Of a stretch of DNA of 64,000 bases, positions 1 through 8,376 are shown piece by piece. The stretch lies in assembly GCF_021602155.1 (NCBI RefSeq), contig NZ_BQHY01000012.1, forward strand, positions 62,001-126,000, read 5' to 3'. The translations under genes and the position numbers were made by a program. This DNA is from Pseudomonas parakoreensis. GTDB taxonomy: Bacteria; Pseudomonadota; Gammaproteobacteria; Pseudomonadales; Pseudomonadaceae. Below the pieces are notes generated by a model. It was not told the origin of the DNA and did not search any database. It saw only the letters and a list, made by a program, of their open reading frames with translations. Position 1 is the first letter of the stretch. Each line of letters opens with the position of its first letter.

Positions 1-260
1 GTTACGGTGTCGACCACGTCGCCGTCGCCGAAGGCCTGGGCTGTAAAGCGCTGCGTGTGTTCGAACCGGCGGACATCGCCCCTGCCCTGCGCAAGGCCGA
101 AGAGCTGATCGAAGAGTTCAAGGTGCCGGTGATCGTCGAAATCATCCTGGAGCGTGTGACCAACATCTCCATGGGGACCGAGATCAACGCCGTCAACGAA
201 TTCGAAGACCTGGCGCTGGTCGGCAACGACGCGCCAACGGCGATTTCGCTGCTCGACTGA
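1..260 (+). CDS. gcl: Glyoxylate carboligase (tartronate-semialdehyde synthase), C-terminal end, partial
   Basis: The gene is cut by the left edge. The open frame starts at base 3 and gives the last 85 codons before a TGA. The enzyme is a ThDP-dependent synthase that condenses two glyoxylates to tartronate semialdehyde and CO2. The visible tail ([13 protein letters not shown], then [15 protein letters not shown]) is the end of the C-terminal ThDP-binding domain as in Gcl-type acetolactate synthase relatives. Identity is strengthened by the next genes, hyi and glxR, which act on its product. The catalytic N-terminal part lies outside the window. Confidence 0.9.
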   Translation, partial: YGVDHVAVAEGLGCKALRVFEPADIAPALRKAEELIEEFKVPVIVEIILERVTNISMGTEINAVNEFEDLALVGNDAPTAISLLD

Positions 261-293
261 TCTGCCGGGATTTGATGGCCGCGGTTACTCCCC

Positions 294-378
294 TGTAGGA
301 GCTGCCGCAGGCTGCGATCTTTTGATCTTGTTTTTCAGGATCAAGATCAAAAGATCGCAGCCTGCGGCAGCTCCTACA
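294..378. repeat. Type A inverted repeat (REP-like hairpin) between gcl and hyi
   Basis: A near-perfect palindrome of about 85 bases begins TGTAGGAGCTGCCGCAGGCT and ends with its reverse complement around a short centre. The same unit recurs at several places in the window. It lies inside the transcription unit, between genes on the same strand, so it would form a large RNA hairpin that may stabilise or partly terminate the message. The function is inferred. Confidence 0.9.
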
Positions 379-415
379 CAAAGCCATCATCATTAATTCG
401 CAACAGGAGACCACC

Positions 416-1198
416 ATGCCGCGTTTCGCAGCCAACCTGTCCATGCTGTTCACCGAACAGGATTTCCTTGCCCGTTTCGACGCCGCCGCCAAGGCCGGTT
501 TCAGTGGTGTGGAATACCTGTTCCCGTACGACTTCAGCTCTGCCGAAATCAAGGCAAAGCTCGATGCCAACGGGCTGACCCAAGTGCTGTTCAATCTGCC
601 GGCCGGTGACTGGGCCAAGGGTGAGCGCGGTATCGCCTGCCTGCCGGATCGCGTTGAAGAGTTCCGCGCCGGGGTCGATCTGGCGATTGCCTACGCGCAG
701 GTGCTGGGCAACACCCAGGTCAACTGCCTGGCCGGTATCCGCCCGCAAGGCGTCGACGATGCCACCGTGGAAAAGACCTTCGTCGCCAACCTCAAGTACG
801 CGGCCGACAAGCTGCAGGCGGCGGGCATCAAACTGGTGATGGAAGCGATCAACACCCGCGACATCCCGGGTTTCTACCTGAACAACACGGCGCAAGCCCT
901 GTCGATTCGCGAGCAAGTCGGCAGCGCCAACCTGTTCCTGCAATACGACATCTACCACATGCAAATCATGGAAGGCGATCTGGCCCGCACCCTGCAATCG
1001 CACCTGGCCGAGATCAACCATGTGCAGCTCGCGGACAACCCGGGACGCAACGAGCCGGGCACTGGCGAGATCAACTATCGCTTCCTGTTCGAACACCTGG
1101 ATCGGATTGGTTATCAGGGTTGGGTCGGCTGTGAATACAAGCCGCTGACTACCACAGAGGCCGGTCTGGGCTGGCTCAAAACGCATAACGCAATCTGA
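416..1198 (+). CDS. hyi: Hydroxypyruvate isomerase
   Basis: This cytoplasmic enzyme interconverts hydroxypyruvate and tartronate semialdehyde. The 260-residue protein is a single AP-endonuclease-2-type TIM barrel of the usual family length. Residues Glu143, Asp178, Gln204 and Glu240 lie where the family places its metal ligands and catalytic glutamate pair. The ATG is preceded by AACAGGAGACCACC, a clear ribosome site. It sits between gcl and glxR, as in other Pseudomonas glyoxylate operons. Confidence 0.95.
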   Translation: MPRFAANLSMLFTEQDFLARFDAAAKAGFSGVEYLFPYDFSSAEIKAKLDANGLTQVLFNLPAGDWAKGERGIACLPDRVEEFRAGVDLAIAYAQVLGNTQVNCLAGIRPQGVDDATVEKTFVANLKYAADKLQAAGIKLVMEAINTRDIPGFYLNNTAQALSIREQVGSANLFLQYDIYHMQIMEGDLARTLQSHLAEINHVQLADNPGRNEPGTGEINYRFLFEHLDRIGYQGWVGCEYKPLTTTEAGLGWLKTHNAI

Positions 1199-1215
1199 TC
1201 GAACACGGTCATTCC

Positions 1216-1300
1216 TGTAGGAGCTGCCGAAGGCTGCGATCTTTTGACTTTGCTTTTCAAGATCAAGATCAAAAGATCGCAGGCTTCGCCAGCTCCTACA
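1216..1300. repeat. Type A inverted repeat between hyi and glxR
   Basis: Second copy of the 85-base palindrome. The outer arms TGTAGGAGCTGCCGAAGGCT and AGCTCCTACA are conserved and the inner arms carry GATCTTTTGA. It lies within the same operon and ends 31 bases before the glxR start. Confidence 0.9.
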
Positions 1301-1331
1301 GAGAGCCACACAAAAACAAGAGGATTTTCTC

Positions 1332-2225
1332 ATGGCTAAAATCGGATTTATCGGCACCGGCATCATGGGCCACCCAATGGCTTCGAACCTGCAGAAAGCC
1401 GGTCACAGCCTGTTCCTGTCGGCGCACCACGACGCCGCTCCGGCCGACCTGGTAGCTGCTGGCGCCGTCGCCCTGGCCAACCCGCGCGAAGTGGCGCAGG
1501 AAGCTGAATTCATCATCGTCATGGTCCCGGACACCCCGCAGGTCGATGACGTGCTGTTCCGCGCCGATGGCGTCGCGGCTGGCATCGGCAAAGGCAAAGT
1601 GGTGATCGACATGAGCTCGATCTCGCCGACCGCCACCAAGGCTTTCGCCAAGAAGATCAACGAAAAAGGCGCGCAGTACCTCGACGCCCCGGTATCCGGC
1701 GGTGAAGTCGGCGCCAAGGCCGCGACTCTGAGCATCATGGTCGGTGGCGACGCCGATGCCTTCGAACGCGCCCTGCCGCTGTTTCAGGCCATGGGCAAGA
1801 ACATCACCCTGGTCGGTGGCAATGGCGACGGTCAGACCGCCAAGGTGGCGAACCAGATCATCGTCGCGCTGAACATTCAGGCCGTGGCCGAAGCCCTGCT
1901 GTTCGCTTCGAAAAACGGTGCCGATCCAGCCAAGGTGCGTGAAGCGCTGATGGGCGGTTTCGCTTCGTCGAAGATACTCGAAGTGCACGGCGAGCGCATG
2001 ATCAAAGGCACCTTCGACCCGGGCTTCCGCATCAGCCTGCACCAGAAGGACCTGAACCTGGCCCTGCAAGGCGCCAAGGAACTGAACATCAACCTGCCGA
2101 ACACCGCCAACGCCCAGCAAGTGTTCAGCACCTGCGCGGCGATCGGTGGCAGCAACTGGGACCACTCGGCGCTGATCAAGGGCCTGGAACAAATGGCCAA
2201 CTTCTCGATTCGCGACAAGAAGTAA
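1332..2225 (+). CDS. glxR: Tartronate semialdehyde reductase (2-hydroxy-3-oxopropionate reductase)
   Basis: Reduces tartronate semialdehyde to D-glycerate with NAD(P)H. The 297-residue protein belongs to the beta-hydroxyacid dehydrogenase family. It has an N-terminal Rossmann motif GFIGTGIMG (residues 5-13), the substrate-binding signature DAPVSGGEVGA near 118-128, and Lys171 in the NGDGQTAKVANQ segment at the catalytic lysine position. The all-helical C-terminal half is complete. A ribosome site (AAGAGGATT) precedes the ATG. It supplies glycerate to the kinase encoded next. Confidence 0.95.
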   Translation: MAKIGFIGTGIMGHPMASNLQKAGHSLFLSAHHDAAPADLVAAGAVALANPREVAQEAEFIIVMVPDTPQVDDVLFRADGVAAGIGKGKVVIDMSSISPTATKAFAKKINEKGAQYLDAPVSGGEVGAKAATLSIMVGGDADAFERALPLFQAMGKNITLVGGNGDGQTAKVANQIIVALNIQAVAEALLFASKNGADPAKVREALMGGFASSKILEVHGERMIKGTFDPGFRISLHQKDLNLALQGAKELNINLPNTANAQQVFSTCAAIGGSNWDHSALIKGLEQMANFSIRDKK

Positions 2226-2246
2226 TCTGCGCTTCTGGCTCGCTCC

Positions 2247-2335
2247 CTGTGGGAGCGGGCTTGCCCGCGATGGCATCGACTCGGTCCGCCTGAATGACCG
2301 CGGCGCCTGAATCGCTGGCAAGCCAGCTCCCACAA
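2247..2335. repeat. Type B inverted repeat between glxR and ttuD
   Basis: Arms CTGTGGGAGCGGGCTTGCC and its counterpart TGGCAAGCCAGCTCCCACA flank a spacer of about 45 bases. This is a different family from the TGTAGGAGCTGCC repeats. It resembles the GTGGGAGC-type REP pairs common in fluorescent Pseudomonas. Confidence 0.85.
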
Positions 2336-2395
2336 GGATCGCGTCGCTGCACCGTTGTCGTTCCATCCCAATAACAAGAATTCCGGGAGCCCGCC

Positions 2396-3670
2396 ATGTC
2401 GGTCGATCCGCAACAACTGCTGCGTGAGCTGTTTGCCACAGCCATCGACGCGGCCCATCCGAACCAGGTCCTCGAAGCCCATCTGCCTGCCGATCGCACG
2501 GGTCGGGTGATCGTCATCGGCGCCGGCAAAGCCGCCGCTGCCATGGCACAAGTGGTCGAGCGCAGCTGGCAGGGCGAAGTCTCGGGCCTGGTAGTGACCC
2601 GTTACGGTCACGGCGCCCCGTGCGAAAAAATCGAAGTGGTCGAAGCCGCGCACCCGGTACCGGACGCTGCCGGCCTGGCCGTGGCCAAACGCGTGCTGGA
2701 ACTGGTCAGCAATCTGACTGAAGACGACCGCGTGATCTTCCTGCTGTCCGGTGGCGGCTCTGCCCTGCTCGCCCTGCCGGCCGAAGGCATCACCCTGGCG
2801 GACAAGCAGTCGATCAACAAAGCCCTGCTCAAATCCGGCGCGACCATCGGCGAAATGAACTGCGTACGCAAGCACCTCTCGGCGATCAAGGGCGGGCGCC
2901 TCGGCAAGGCTTGCTGGCCTGCCACCGTCTACACCTACGCAATTTCCGATGTGCCGGGCGACCTCGCCACGGTCATCGCCTCCGGTCCGACCGTGGCCGA
3001 CCCGAGCACTTCCGCCGAAGCGCTGGCGATCCTTAAGCGCTACGGCATCGAAGTCCCGGCGTCCGTGCGTACTTGGCTGCAAAGCCCGGAATCGGAAACC
3101 GTCAAACCCGGCGACCCGAGCCTGGCCCGCAGTCACTTCCAGTTGATCGCCCGCCCGCAGCAATCGTTGGATGCCGCGGCGGTGAAATGCCGCCAGGCCG
3201 GTTTCAGTACGCTGATCCTTGGCGACCTGGAAGGCGAATCCCGCGAGGTGGCGAAGGTCCACGCCGGCATCGCCCGGCAGATCATCAATCACGGGCAGCC
3301 ACTGGCAGCGCCGTGCGTGATTCTCTCCGGCGGCGAAACCACGGTCACCGTGCGCGGCAATGGCCGTGGCGGGCGCAACGCCGAATTCCTCTTGAGCCTC
3401 ACCGACAGCCTCAAGGGCCAGCCCGGCGTCTACGCGCTGGCCGGTGACACCGACGGCATCGACGGTTCGGAAGACAACGCCGGCGCGATCATGACCCCGG
3501 ACAGCTACGCCCGCGCCGCCGCCCTCGGTTTGAGCGCCAGCGACGAGCTGGATAACAACAACGGTTACGGCTACTTCGAGGCGCTCGACGCGCTGATCGT
3601 CACCGAACCGACCCGCACCAACGTCAACGACTTCCGCGCCATCCTGATCCTTGAGAATTGCAAATCATGA
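2396..3670 (+). CDS. ttuD: Glycerate kinase / hydroxypyruvate reductase family (TtuD, MOFRL)
   Basis: The 424-residue protein has an N-terminal DUF4147 domain (motif LLSGGGSALLALP near residue 120) and a C-terminal MOFRL domain (GETTVTVRGNGRGGRNAEF near 313-331). The family is often named hydroxypyruvate reductase after ttuD of the tartrate pathway, but characterised members are ATP-dependent glycerate 2-kinases. In this operon a kinase making 2-phosphoglycerate for the pyruvate kinase route is the more coherent role. The stop codon overlaps the pykF ATG (ATGA), implying translational coupling. Confidence 0.9.
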   Translation: MSVDPQQLLRELFATAIDAAHPNQVLEAHLPADRTGRVIVIGAGKAAAAMAQVVERSWQGEVSGLVVTRYGHGAPCEKIEVVEAAHPVPDAAGLAVAKRVLELVSNLTEDDRVIFLLSGGGSALLALPAEGITLADKQSINKALLKSGATIGEMNCVRKHLSAIKGGRLGKACWPATVYTYAISDVPGDLATVIASGPTVADPSTSAEALAILKRYGIEVPASVRTWLQSPESETVKPGDPSLARSHFQLIARPQQSLDAAAVKCRQAGFSTLILGDLEGESREVAKVHAGIARQIINHGQPLAAPCVILSGGETTVTVRGNGRGGRNAEFLLSLTDSLKGQPGVYALAGDTDGIDGSEDNAGAIMTPDSYARAAALGLSASDELDNNNGYGYFEALDALIVTEPTRTNVNDFRAILILENCKS

Positions 3671-5082
3671 CGCCTGATAAAAAGGTCAAAATCCTCGCCA
3701 CCCTCGGGCCTGCCGTCGACGGCATCGAAGACATCCGTGAACTGGTCGAGGCCGGGGTCAACATCTTCCGCCTGAACTTCAGCCACGGCGATCACGCCGA
3801 CCACGCCAAGCGCTATCAGTGGATCCGCGAAGTCGAGCGCCAGCTCAACTATCCGCTGGGCATTCTGATGGATTTGCAGGGGCCGAAACTGCGCGTCGGC
3901 AAGTTCGCCGACGGCAAGGTGCAGCTGCATCGCGGTCAGGCGTTCCGCCTCGATCTGGACCCGACCCCGGGCGATGAACGCCGGGTGAACCTGCCGCACC
4001 CGGAGATCATCGCCGCGCTCGAAGCCGGCATGGATCTGCTGCTGGATGACGGCAAACTGCGCCTGCGCGTGGTCAGCAAATACTCCGACGCGATCGACAC
4101 CACCGTGCTCGCCGGCGGCGAACTGTCGGACCGCAAAGGCGTGAACGTGCCGCAAGCGGTGCTCGACCTCAGCCCACTGACCGCCAAGGATCGCCGCGAC
4201 CTGAGTTTCGGTCTGGAACTGGGGGTGGACTGGGTGGCGCTGTCGTTCGTGCAACGCCCGCAGGACATTCTCGAAGCCCGCGAGCTGATCGGCGACAAGG
4301 CCTTCCTGATGGCGAAAATCGAGAAGCCGTCGGCGGTTGAGCAATTGCGCGAAATCGCCCAACTGAGCGACGCGATCATGGTCGCTCGCGGCGACCTCGG
4401 CGTGGAAGTGCCGGCGGAAAGCGTGCCGCAAATCCAGAAGAACATCATCAGCACCTGCCGCGAACTGGGCAAACCGGTGGTGGTGGCGACGCAGATGCTC
4501 GAATCGATGCGTTTCTCCCCGGCCCCGACCCGCGCGGAAGTCACCGACGTGGCCAACGCCGTGGCTGAAGGCGCAGATGCGGTGATGCTGTCGGCCGAAA
4601 CCGCCTCCGGTGAATACCCACTGGAAGCGGTGCAGATGATGAGCAAGATCATTCGCCAAGTGGAAAACGGTCCGGACTATCAGACTCAACTCGACGTCAG
4701 CCGACCGAAAGCCGAGGCAACGGTGTCCGATGCGATCAGTTGCGCGATCCGCCGCATCAGCAACGTGCTGCCGGTGGCGGTGCTGGTCAACTACAGCGAA
4801 TCGGGCGCTTCGACGTTGCGCGCTGCTCGGGAACGACCGAAAGCGCCGATCCTCAACCTGACGCCGAACCTGCAGACCGCGCGGCGCTTGAGCGTGGCGT
4901 GGGGTATTCATTCGGTGGTCAACGATCGCCTGCGTCAGGTCGATGAAGTGTGTTCGACCGCGCTGGAAATCGCCCAGGCGCAAGGCATGGCCGAGCGTGG
5001 CGATACCTTGCTGATCACCGCCGGCGTGCCGTTCGGGCAGCCGGGATCGACCAACTCACTGCGGATCGAAACGCTGATCTGA
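3667..5082 (+). CDS. pykF: Pyruvate kinase
   Basis: Transfers phosphate from PEP to ADP. The 471-residue protein has the family hallmarks: KILATLGPA at the N-terminus, LNFSHGDH, DLQGPKLRVG, the metal and substrate segment MAKIEKPSAV, and the following ARGDLGVEVP. I start it at the ATG at 3667, which overlaps the ttuD stop, rather than at an in-frame TTG nine bases upstream. Its position at the end of the gcl operon matches the pykF copy of Pseudomonas rather than pykA, and ties glyoxylate assimilation to pyruvate formation. Confidence 0.95.
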   Translation: MTPDKKVKILATLGPAVDGIEDIRELVEAGVNIFRLNFSHGDHADHAKRYQWIREVERQLNYPLGILMDLQGPKLRVGKFADGKVQLHRGQAFRLDLDPTPGDERRVNLPHPEIIAALEAGMDLLLDDGKLRLRVVSKYSDAIDTTVLAGGELSDRKGVNVPQAVLDLSPLTAKDRRDLSFGLELGVDWVALSFVQRPQDILEARELIGDKAFLMAKIEKPSAVEQLREIAQLSDAIMVARGDLGVEVPAESVPQIQKNIISTCRELGKPVVVATQMLESMRFSPAPTRAEVTDVANAVAEGADAVMLSAETASGEYPLEAVQMMSKIIRQVENGPDYQTQLDVSRPKAEATVSDAISCAIRRISNVLPVAVLVNYSESGASTLRAARERPKAPILNLTPNLQTARRLSVAWGIHSVVNDRLRQVDEVCSTALEIAQAQGMAERGDTLLITAGVPFGQPGSTNSLRIETLI

Positions 5083-5107
5083 CCCATATTTTGATGTGAA
5101 TACAAAA

Positions 5108-5245
5108 CCTGTGGTGAGGGGATTCATCCCCGATTGACTGCGCAGCAGTCACCGCTTCAAGAGAGTGACGGTTTTCACAGAAAAACCGCATTCACCGATT
5201 TGGGGCTGCTTCGCAGCCATCGGGGATAAATCCCTTCACCACAGG
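5108..5245. repeat. Type C long inverted repeat downstream of pykF
   Basis: Outer arms CCTGTGGTGAGGGGATTCAT and ATCCCTTCACCACAGG flank inner GC-rich arms (CTGCGCAGCAG and GCTGCTTCGCAGC), making an imperfect 138-base palindrome. A second member of this family lies at 42429-42561. It separates pykF from the urea transporter gene and may serve as a terminator, although there is no T-tract. Apart from it, the 207 bases between these genes show no recognised feature. Confidence 0.85.
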
Positions 5246-5289
5246 TAAGCAAGACCTTTTGATTGTCCCACTGCCCAGATTTTTTCAAC

Positions 5290-6204
5290 ATGCCTGCCAA
5301 TCATTTCAACACCCACTGCCCCGACTGGGCCGAGGCTTTGCTCAACGGTTTCAGTCAGATTTTCCTCCAGCGCCACCCGCTGTGCGGCCTGTTGTGCCTG
5401 CTGGCGATCCTGCTCACTGCGCCGGTGCTGTTTGCCGGCGCGCTGCTCGGTGCAGTCGCCGGCCTGCTCACCGCGCAACGACGCAACTATGCCAAGGCGG
5501 ATCGTCAGGCCGGGTTGTTCAGTTACAACGGCGTGCTGCTTGGCTTGGTGCTGAGCCTGTATTTCCCGTGGTCGCCGATGCTGCCGCCGCTGATTCTGGC
5601 GGCCGGTGGCCTCAGTGCGATGGTCACTCAGCAATGGCTCAAACACGTCTACCGCAGCCGATCGATACCGGCCTACACCTCACCGTTTGTAGCAATGAGC
5701 TGGGTGTTACTGTTGTTCGCCGAACCGTCTGCGCCGATGACTCACATCGAGATGACCACGCTGAACCTGCTCGCCGCTGAACTGCGTGGACTGGGTCAGG
5801 TGATGTTCCTCGGTCATCCGCTGGCCGGCGCGTTGATCGGCATCGGTCTGTTGATCGCCGATCGCCGCGCGTTCTGCTGGGCGCTGCTGGCTTCCGGCAT
5901 CGGCCTGGCATCCAGCCTGCTGCACCACGAAACCGCTGCAGCGTTGCTGGGACTGGGCAGTTACAACGCGGTGCTCGCCGCCCTCGCCTTCAGTTCACAG
6001 CGTCAACAACCGTGGCTACCGCTGCTGGGCATCGTCCTGGCGCTGCTGGTCACCCCGCTGTTCGCCGCCCTTGGTCTGGCGACGCTGACCGCGCCGTTCA
6101 TCCTCGCCGGCTGGCTGATCCGCGCCGGGATCCAGATGCTCGGCAAAGCGGCCGTCGACGCCACGCCTTGCGCACAGGGGGACAATCAACCTAGGCTGCG
6201 CTGA
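5290..6204 (+). CDS. Urea transporter (UT family)
   Basis: Predicted inner-membrane channel for facilitated urea uptake. The 304-residue protein is almost entirely hydrophobic, with about ten membrane segments arranged as two repeats. It carries the family-like segments GLFSYNGVLLGL (about residue 75) and GLGSYNAVLAALAF (about residue 220), one per half, which correspond to the repeated pore motif of UT/Yut proteins. I chose the ATG at 5290. A TTG at 5263 is also possible, and neither has a strong ribosome site. No urease gene is nearby. Confidence 0.8.
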   Translation: MPANHFNTHCPDWAEALLNGFSQIFLQRHPLCGLLCLLAILLTAPVLFAGALLGAVAGLLTAQRRNYAKADRQAGLFSYNGVLLGLVLSLYFPWSPMLPPLILAAGGLSAMVTQQWLKHVYRSRSIPAYTSPFVAMSWVLLLFAEPSAPMTHIEMTTLNLLAAELRGLGQVMFLGHPLAGALIGIGLLIADRRAFCWALLASGIGLASSLLHHETAAALLGLGSYNAVLAALAFSSQRQQPWLPLLGIVLALLVTPLFAALGLATLTAPFILAGWLIRAGIQMLGKAAVDATPCAQGDNQPRLR

Positions 6205-6225
6205 TCTTCAATTCAGGCGTTATCC

Positions 6226-7050
6226 ATGGACAGCAGCAACAGTTGGCGTGAACGGCTTTACGTGATGATTTTCCAGAGCGACACCCTCGCCGGGCGGCGC
6301 TTTGACGGCACCTTGCTGTTGATCATCCTTGCCAGCCTGGTGGTGGTGATGCTCGACAGCATCGACAGCATTCACCAGAACTACGCCGATGTGCTGGCCT
6401 ACATTGAATGGGGCTTCACCGTCATTTTTCTCGGCGAGTACATCCTGCGCCTGTATTGCTCACCGAAGCCGTTGCGCTACGCCTTCAGTTTCTACGGACT
6501 GGTGGATCTGCTGGCGATCGTGCCGGGGATCCTCGCGCTGTATTACAGCGATGCGCAGTACCTGCTGATCATCCGGATCATCCGGATGCTGCGGATCTTC
6601 CGCGTACTCAAGCTCAGCCCATACCTCAAGCAAGCCAACTATTTGATGTCGGCGCTGCGCGGCAGCAAGCAGAAGATCGTGGTGTTCCTGGTCAGCGTCT
6701 GCACCCTGGTGACGGTGTTCGGCACCCTGATGTACGTGATCGAAGGCCCGGAACACGGCTTCACCAGCATCCCCAAAGGCATCTATTGGGCTATCGTGAC
6801 CCTGACCACCGTCGGCTTCGGCGACATCGTGCCGAAAACCCCGCTGGGCCAGGTAATTTCCTCGCTGGTGATGATCACCGGTTACTCGATCATCGCCGTG
6901 CCCACCGGGATCTTCACCGCAGAACTGGCCAACGCCATGCGCGGCGAACAGCTGCAACACGACTGCCCGGTGTGCAAGAAAAACAGCCATGAACATGGCG
7001 CGGCGTTCTGCTCCCGTTGCGGTAATGCGCTGTTCAAGAAACTGGAATAA
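6226..7050 (+). CDS. Voltage-gated-type potassium channel with C-terminal zinc ribbon
   Basis: The 274-residue protein has six membrane segments. S4 is arginine-rich (RIIRMLRIFRVLKL, about residues 117-130). The pore helix and selectivity filter TVGFGD lie at 195-200, followed by S6. This is the architecture of a Kv-like tetrameric K+ channel. After S6 there is a short cytoplasmic tail with four cysteines (Cys247, Cys250, Cys262, Cys265) in two CxxC pairs, forming a probable zinc ribbon in place of the large RCK domains of many bacterial channels. It starts 21 bases after the urea transporter stop and may be cotranscribed with it. Confidence 0.9.
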   Translation: MDSSNSWRERLYVMIFQSDTLAGRRFDGTLLLIILASLVVVMLDSIDSIHQNYADVLAYIEWGFTVIFLGEYILRLYCSPKPLRYAFSFYGLVDLLAIVPGILALYYSDAQYLLIIRIIRMLRIFRVLKLSPYLKQANYLMSALRGSKQKIVVFLVSVCTLVTVFGTLMYVIEGPEHGFTSIPKGIYWAIVTLTTVGFGDIVPKTPLGQVISSLVMITGYSIIAVPTGIFTAELANAMRGEQLQHDCPVCKKNSHEHGAAFCSRCGNALFKKLE

Positions 7051-7128
7051 GCACAGATCTTTTTAATCTTTAAACGACTATGCATGCCCCGTTATAGTCA
7101 CTAGCAAATTGGCATCACCCACAATCCC

Positions 7129-7212
7129 TGTAGGAGCTGCCGAAGGCTGCGATCTTTTGATCTTGTTTTTAAAATCAAAGTCGAAAGATCGCAGCCTTCG
7201 GCAGCTCCTACA
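7129..7212. repeat. Type A inverted repeat upstream of sbp
   Basis: A copy of the TGTAGGAGCTGCC palindrome with an AT-rich centre. It ends 22 bases before the sbp start codon, so a transcript from upstream would carry a strong hairpin just before the ribosome site. Confidence 0.9.
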
Positions 7213-7234
7213 CATAAACAACAAGGAATGCGCA

Positions 7235-8233
7235 GTGAAAAAACTCTTTGGCGCCTCACTTCTCGCCGCCGGTCTTGCCTTTGGCAGCGTGGCTCAAGCC
7301 GCACCGACCCTGCTCAACGTCTCCTATGACGTGATGCGCGATTTCTACAAGGACTACAACACGGCGTTCCAGAAACACTGGCAGGCCGAGCACAACGAAA
7401 ACATCACCGTGCAGATGTCCTTCGGCGGTTCGAGCAAGCAGGCGCGCGCGGTGATCGATGGCCTGCCGGCTGACGTCATCACCATGAACATGGCGACCGA
7501 CATCAACGCCCTCGCCGACAACGGCAAACTGGTGCCGGACAACTGGGTCACCCGCCTGCCGGACAACAGCGCGCCGTTCACCTCGGCCACCGTGTTCATC
7601 GTGCGTAAAGGCAACCCGAAAGCCCTGAAAGACTGGCCGGACCTGCTCAAGGACGGCGTGCAGGTGATCGTGCCGAACCCGAAAACTTCGGGCAACGGTC
7701 GCTACACCTACCTCTCGGCCTGGGGCTACGTGCTGAAAAATGGCGGTGACGAGAACAAGGCCAAAGACTTCGTCGGCAAACTGTTCAAGCAAGCGCCGGT
7801 GCTCGACACCGGTGGCCGCGCCGCGACCACCACGTTCATGACCAACCAGATCGGCGACGTGCTGGTGACTTTCGAGAACGAAGCCGAGATGATCGCTCGC
7901 GAATTCGGTCGCGATCAGTTTGAAGTGATCTACCCAAGCGTCTCCGCCGAAGCCGAGCCACCGGTGTCGGTGGTCGACAAAGTGGTCGACAAGAAAGGCA
8001 CCCGTGCTGCCGCCGATGAATACCTGAAGTACCTGTGGTCGCCGCAAGGCCAGGAAATCGCCGCCGCCAACTACCTGCGTCCACGGGACCCGGCAGTGCT
8101 GGCGAAGTACACCGATCGTTTCCCGAAAGTCGACTTCCTGTCGGTTGAGAAGACCTTCGGCGACTGGCGTTCGGTGCAGAAGACCCACTTCAATGATGGC
8201 GGGATCTTTGATCAGATTTATACCGGTCAGTAA
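7235..8233 (+). CDS. sbp: Periplasmic sulfate-binding protein
   Basis: Binds sulfate for an ABC importer. The 332-residue protein begins with a signal peptide cleaved after AQA (residues 21-23 region). The mature part contains TLLNVSYDVMRDFYKDYN and SFGGSSKQARAVIDGLPADV, typical of Sbp/CysP proteins. I chose the GTG at 7235, preceded by AAGGAAT at good spacing. The same frame is open further upstream through the repeat but has no signal there. The usual cysTWA permease and ATPase genes do not follow: a terminator and an opposite-strand gene do. It therefore probably shares a permease encoded elsewhere. Confidence 0.92.
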   Translation: MKKLFGASLLAAGLAFGSVAQAAPTLLNVSYDVMRDFYKDYNTAFQKHWQAEHNENITVQMSFGGSSKQARAVIDGLPADVITMNMATDINALADNGKLVPDNWVTRLPDNSAPFTSATVFIVRKGNPKALKDWPDLLKDGVQVIVPNPKTSGNGRYTYLSAWGYVLKNGGDENKAKDFVGKLFKQAPVLDTGGRAATTTFMTNQIGDVLVTFENEAEMIAREFGRDQFEVIYPSVSAEAEPPVSVVDKVVDKKGTRAAADEYLKYLWSPQGQEIAAANYLRPRDPAVLAKYTDRFPKVDFLSVEKTFGDWRSVQKTHFNDGGIFDQIYTGQ

Positions 8234-8249
8234 GGCGTGAACTGAAATG

Positions 8250-8280
8250 AAAAAGGCGACCTCAACAGGTCGCCTTTTTT
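8250..8280 (+). terminator. Rho-independent terminator of sbp
   Basis: The hairpin AAGGCGACC-tcaaca-GGTCGCCTT is followed by a T-run and preceded by an A-run. It lies 17 bases after the sbp stop and could work in both directions. Confidence 0.9.
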
Positions 8281-8292
8281 GTGGCGAACCCC

Positions 8293-8375
8293 TGTAGGAG
8301 CTGCCGCAGGCTGCGATCTTTTGACTTGGAATTTAAAAACCAAGATCAAAAGATCGCAGCCCGGCAGCTCCTACA
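8293..8375. repeat. Type A inverted repeat abutting the next gene
   Basis: A copy of the palindrome with a two- to three-base loss in one arm (CAGCCCGGCAGC). It ends one base before the stop codon of the minus-strand gene, so it follows that gene directly as a 3' hairpin. Confidence 0.9.
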
Positions 8376-8376
8376 G

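Noticed and set aside
294-378. CRISPR array or insertion-sequence ends suggested by recurring palindromes
   Set aside because: Repeats are isolated inverted pairs scattered between genes, without regularly spaced direct repeats, cas genes or a transposase in the window.
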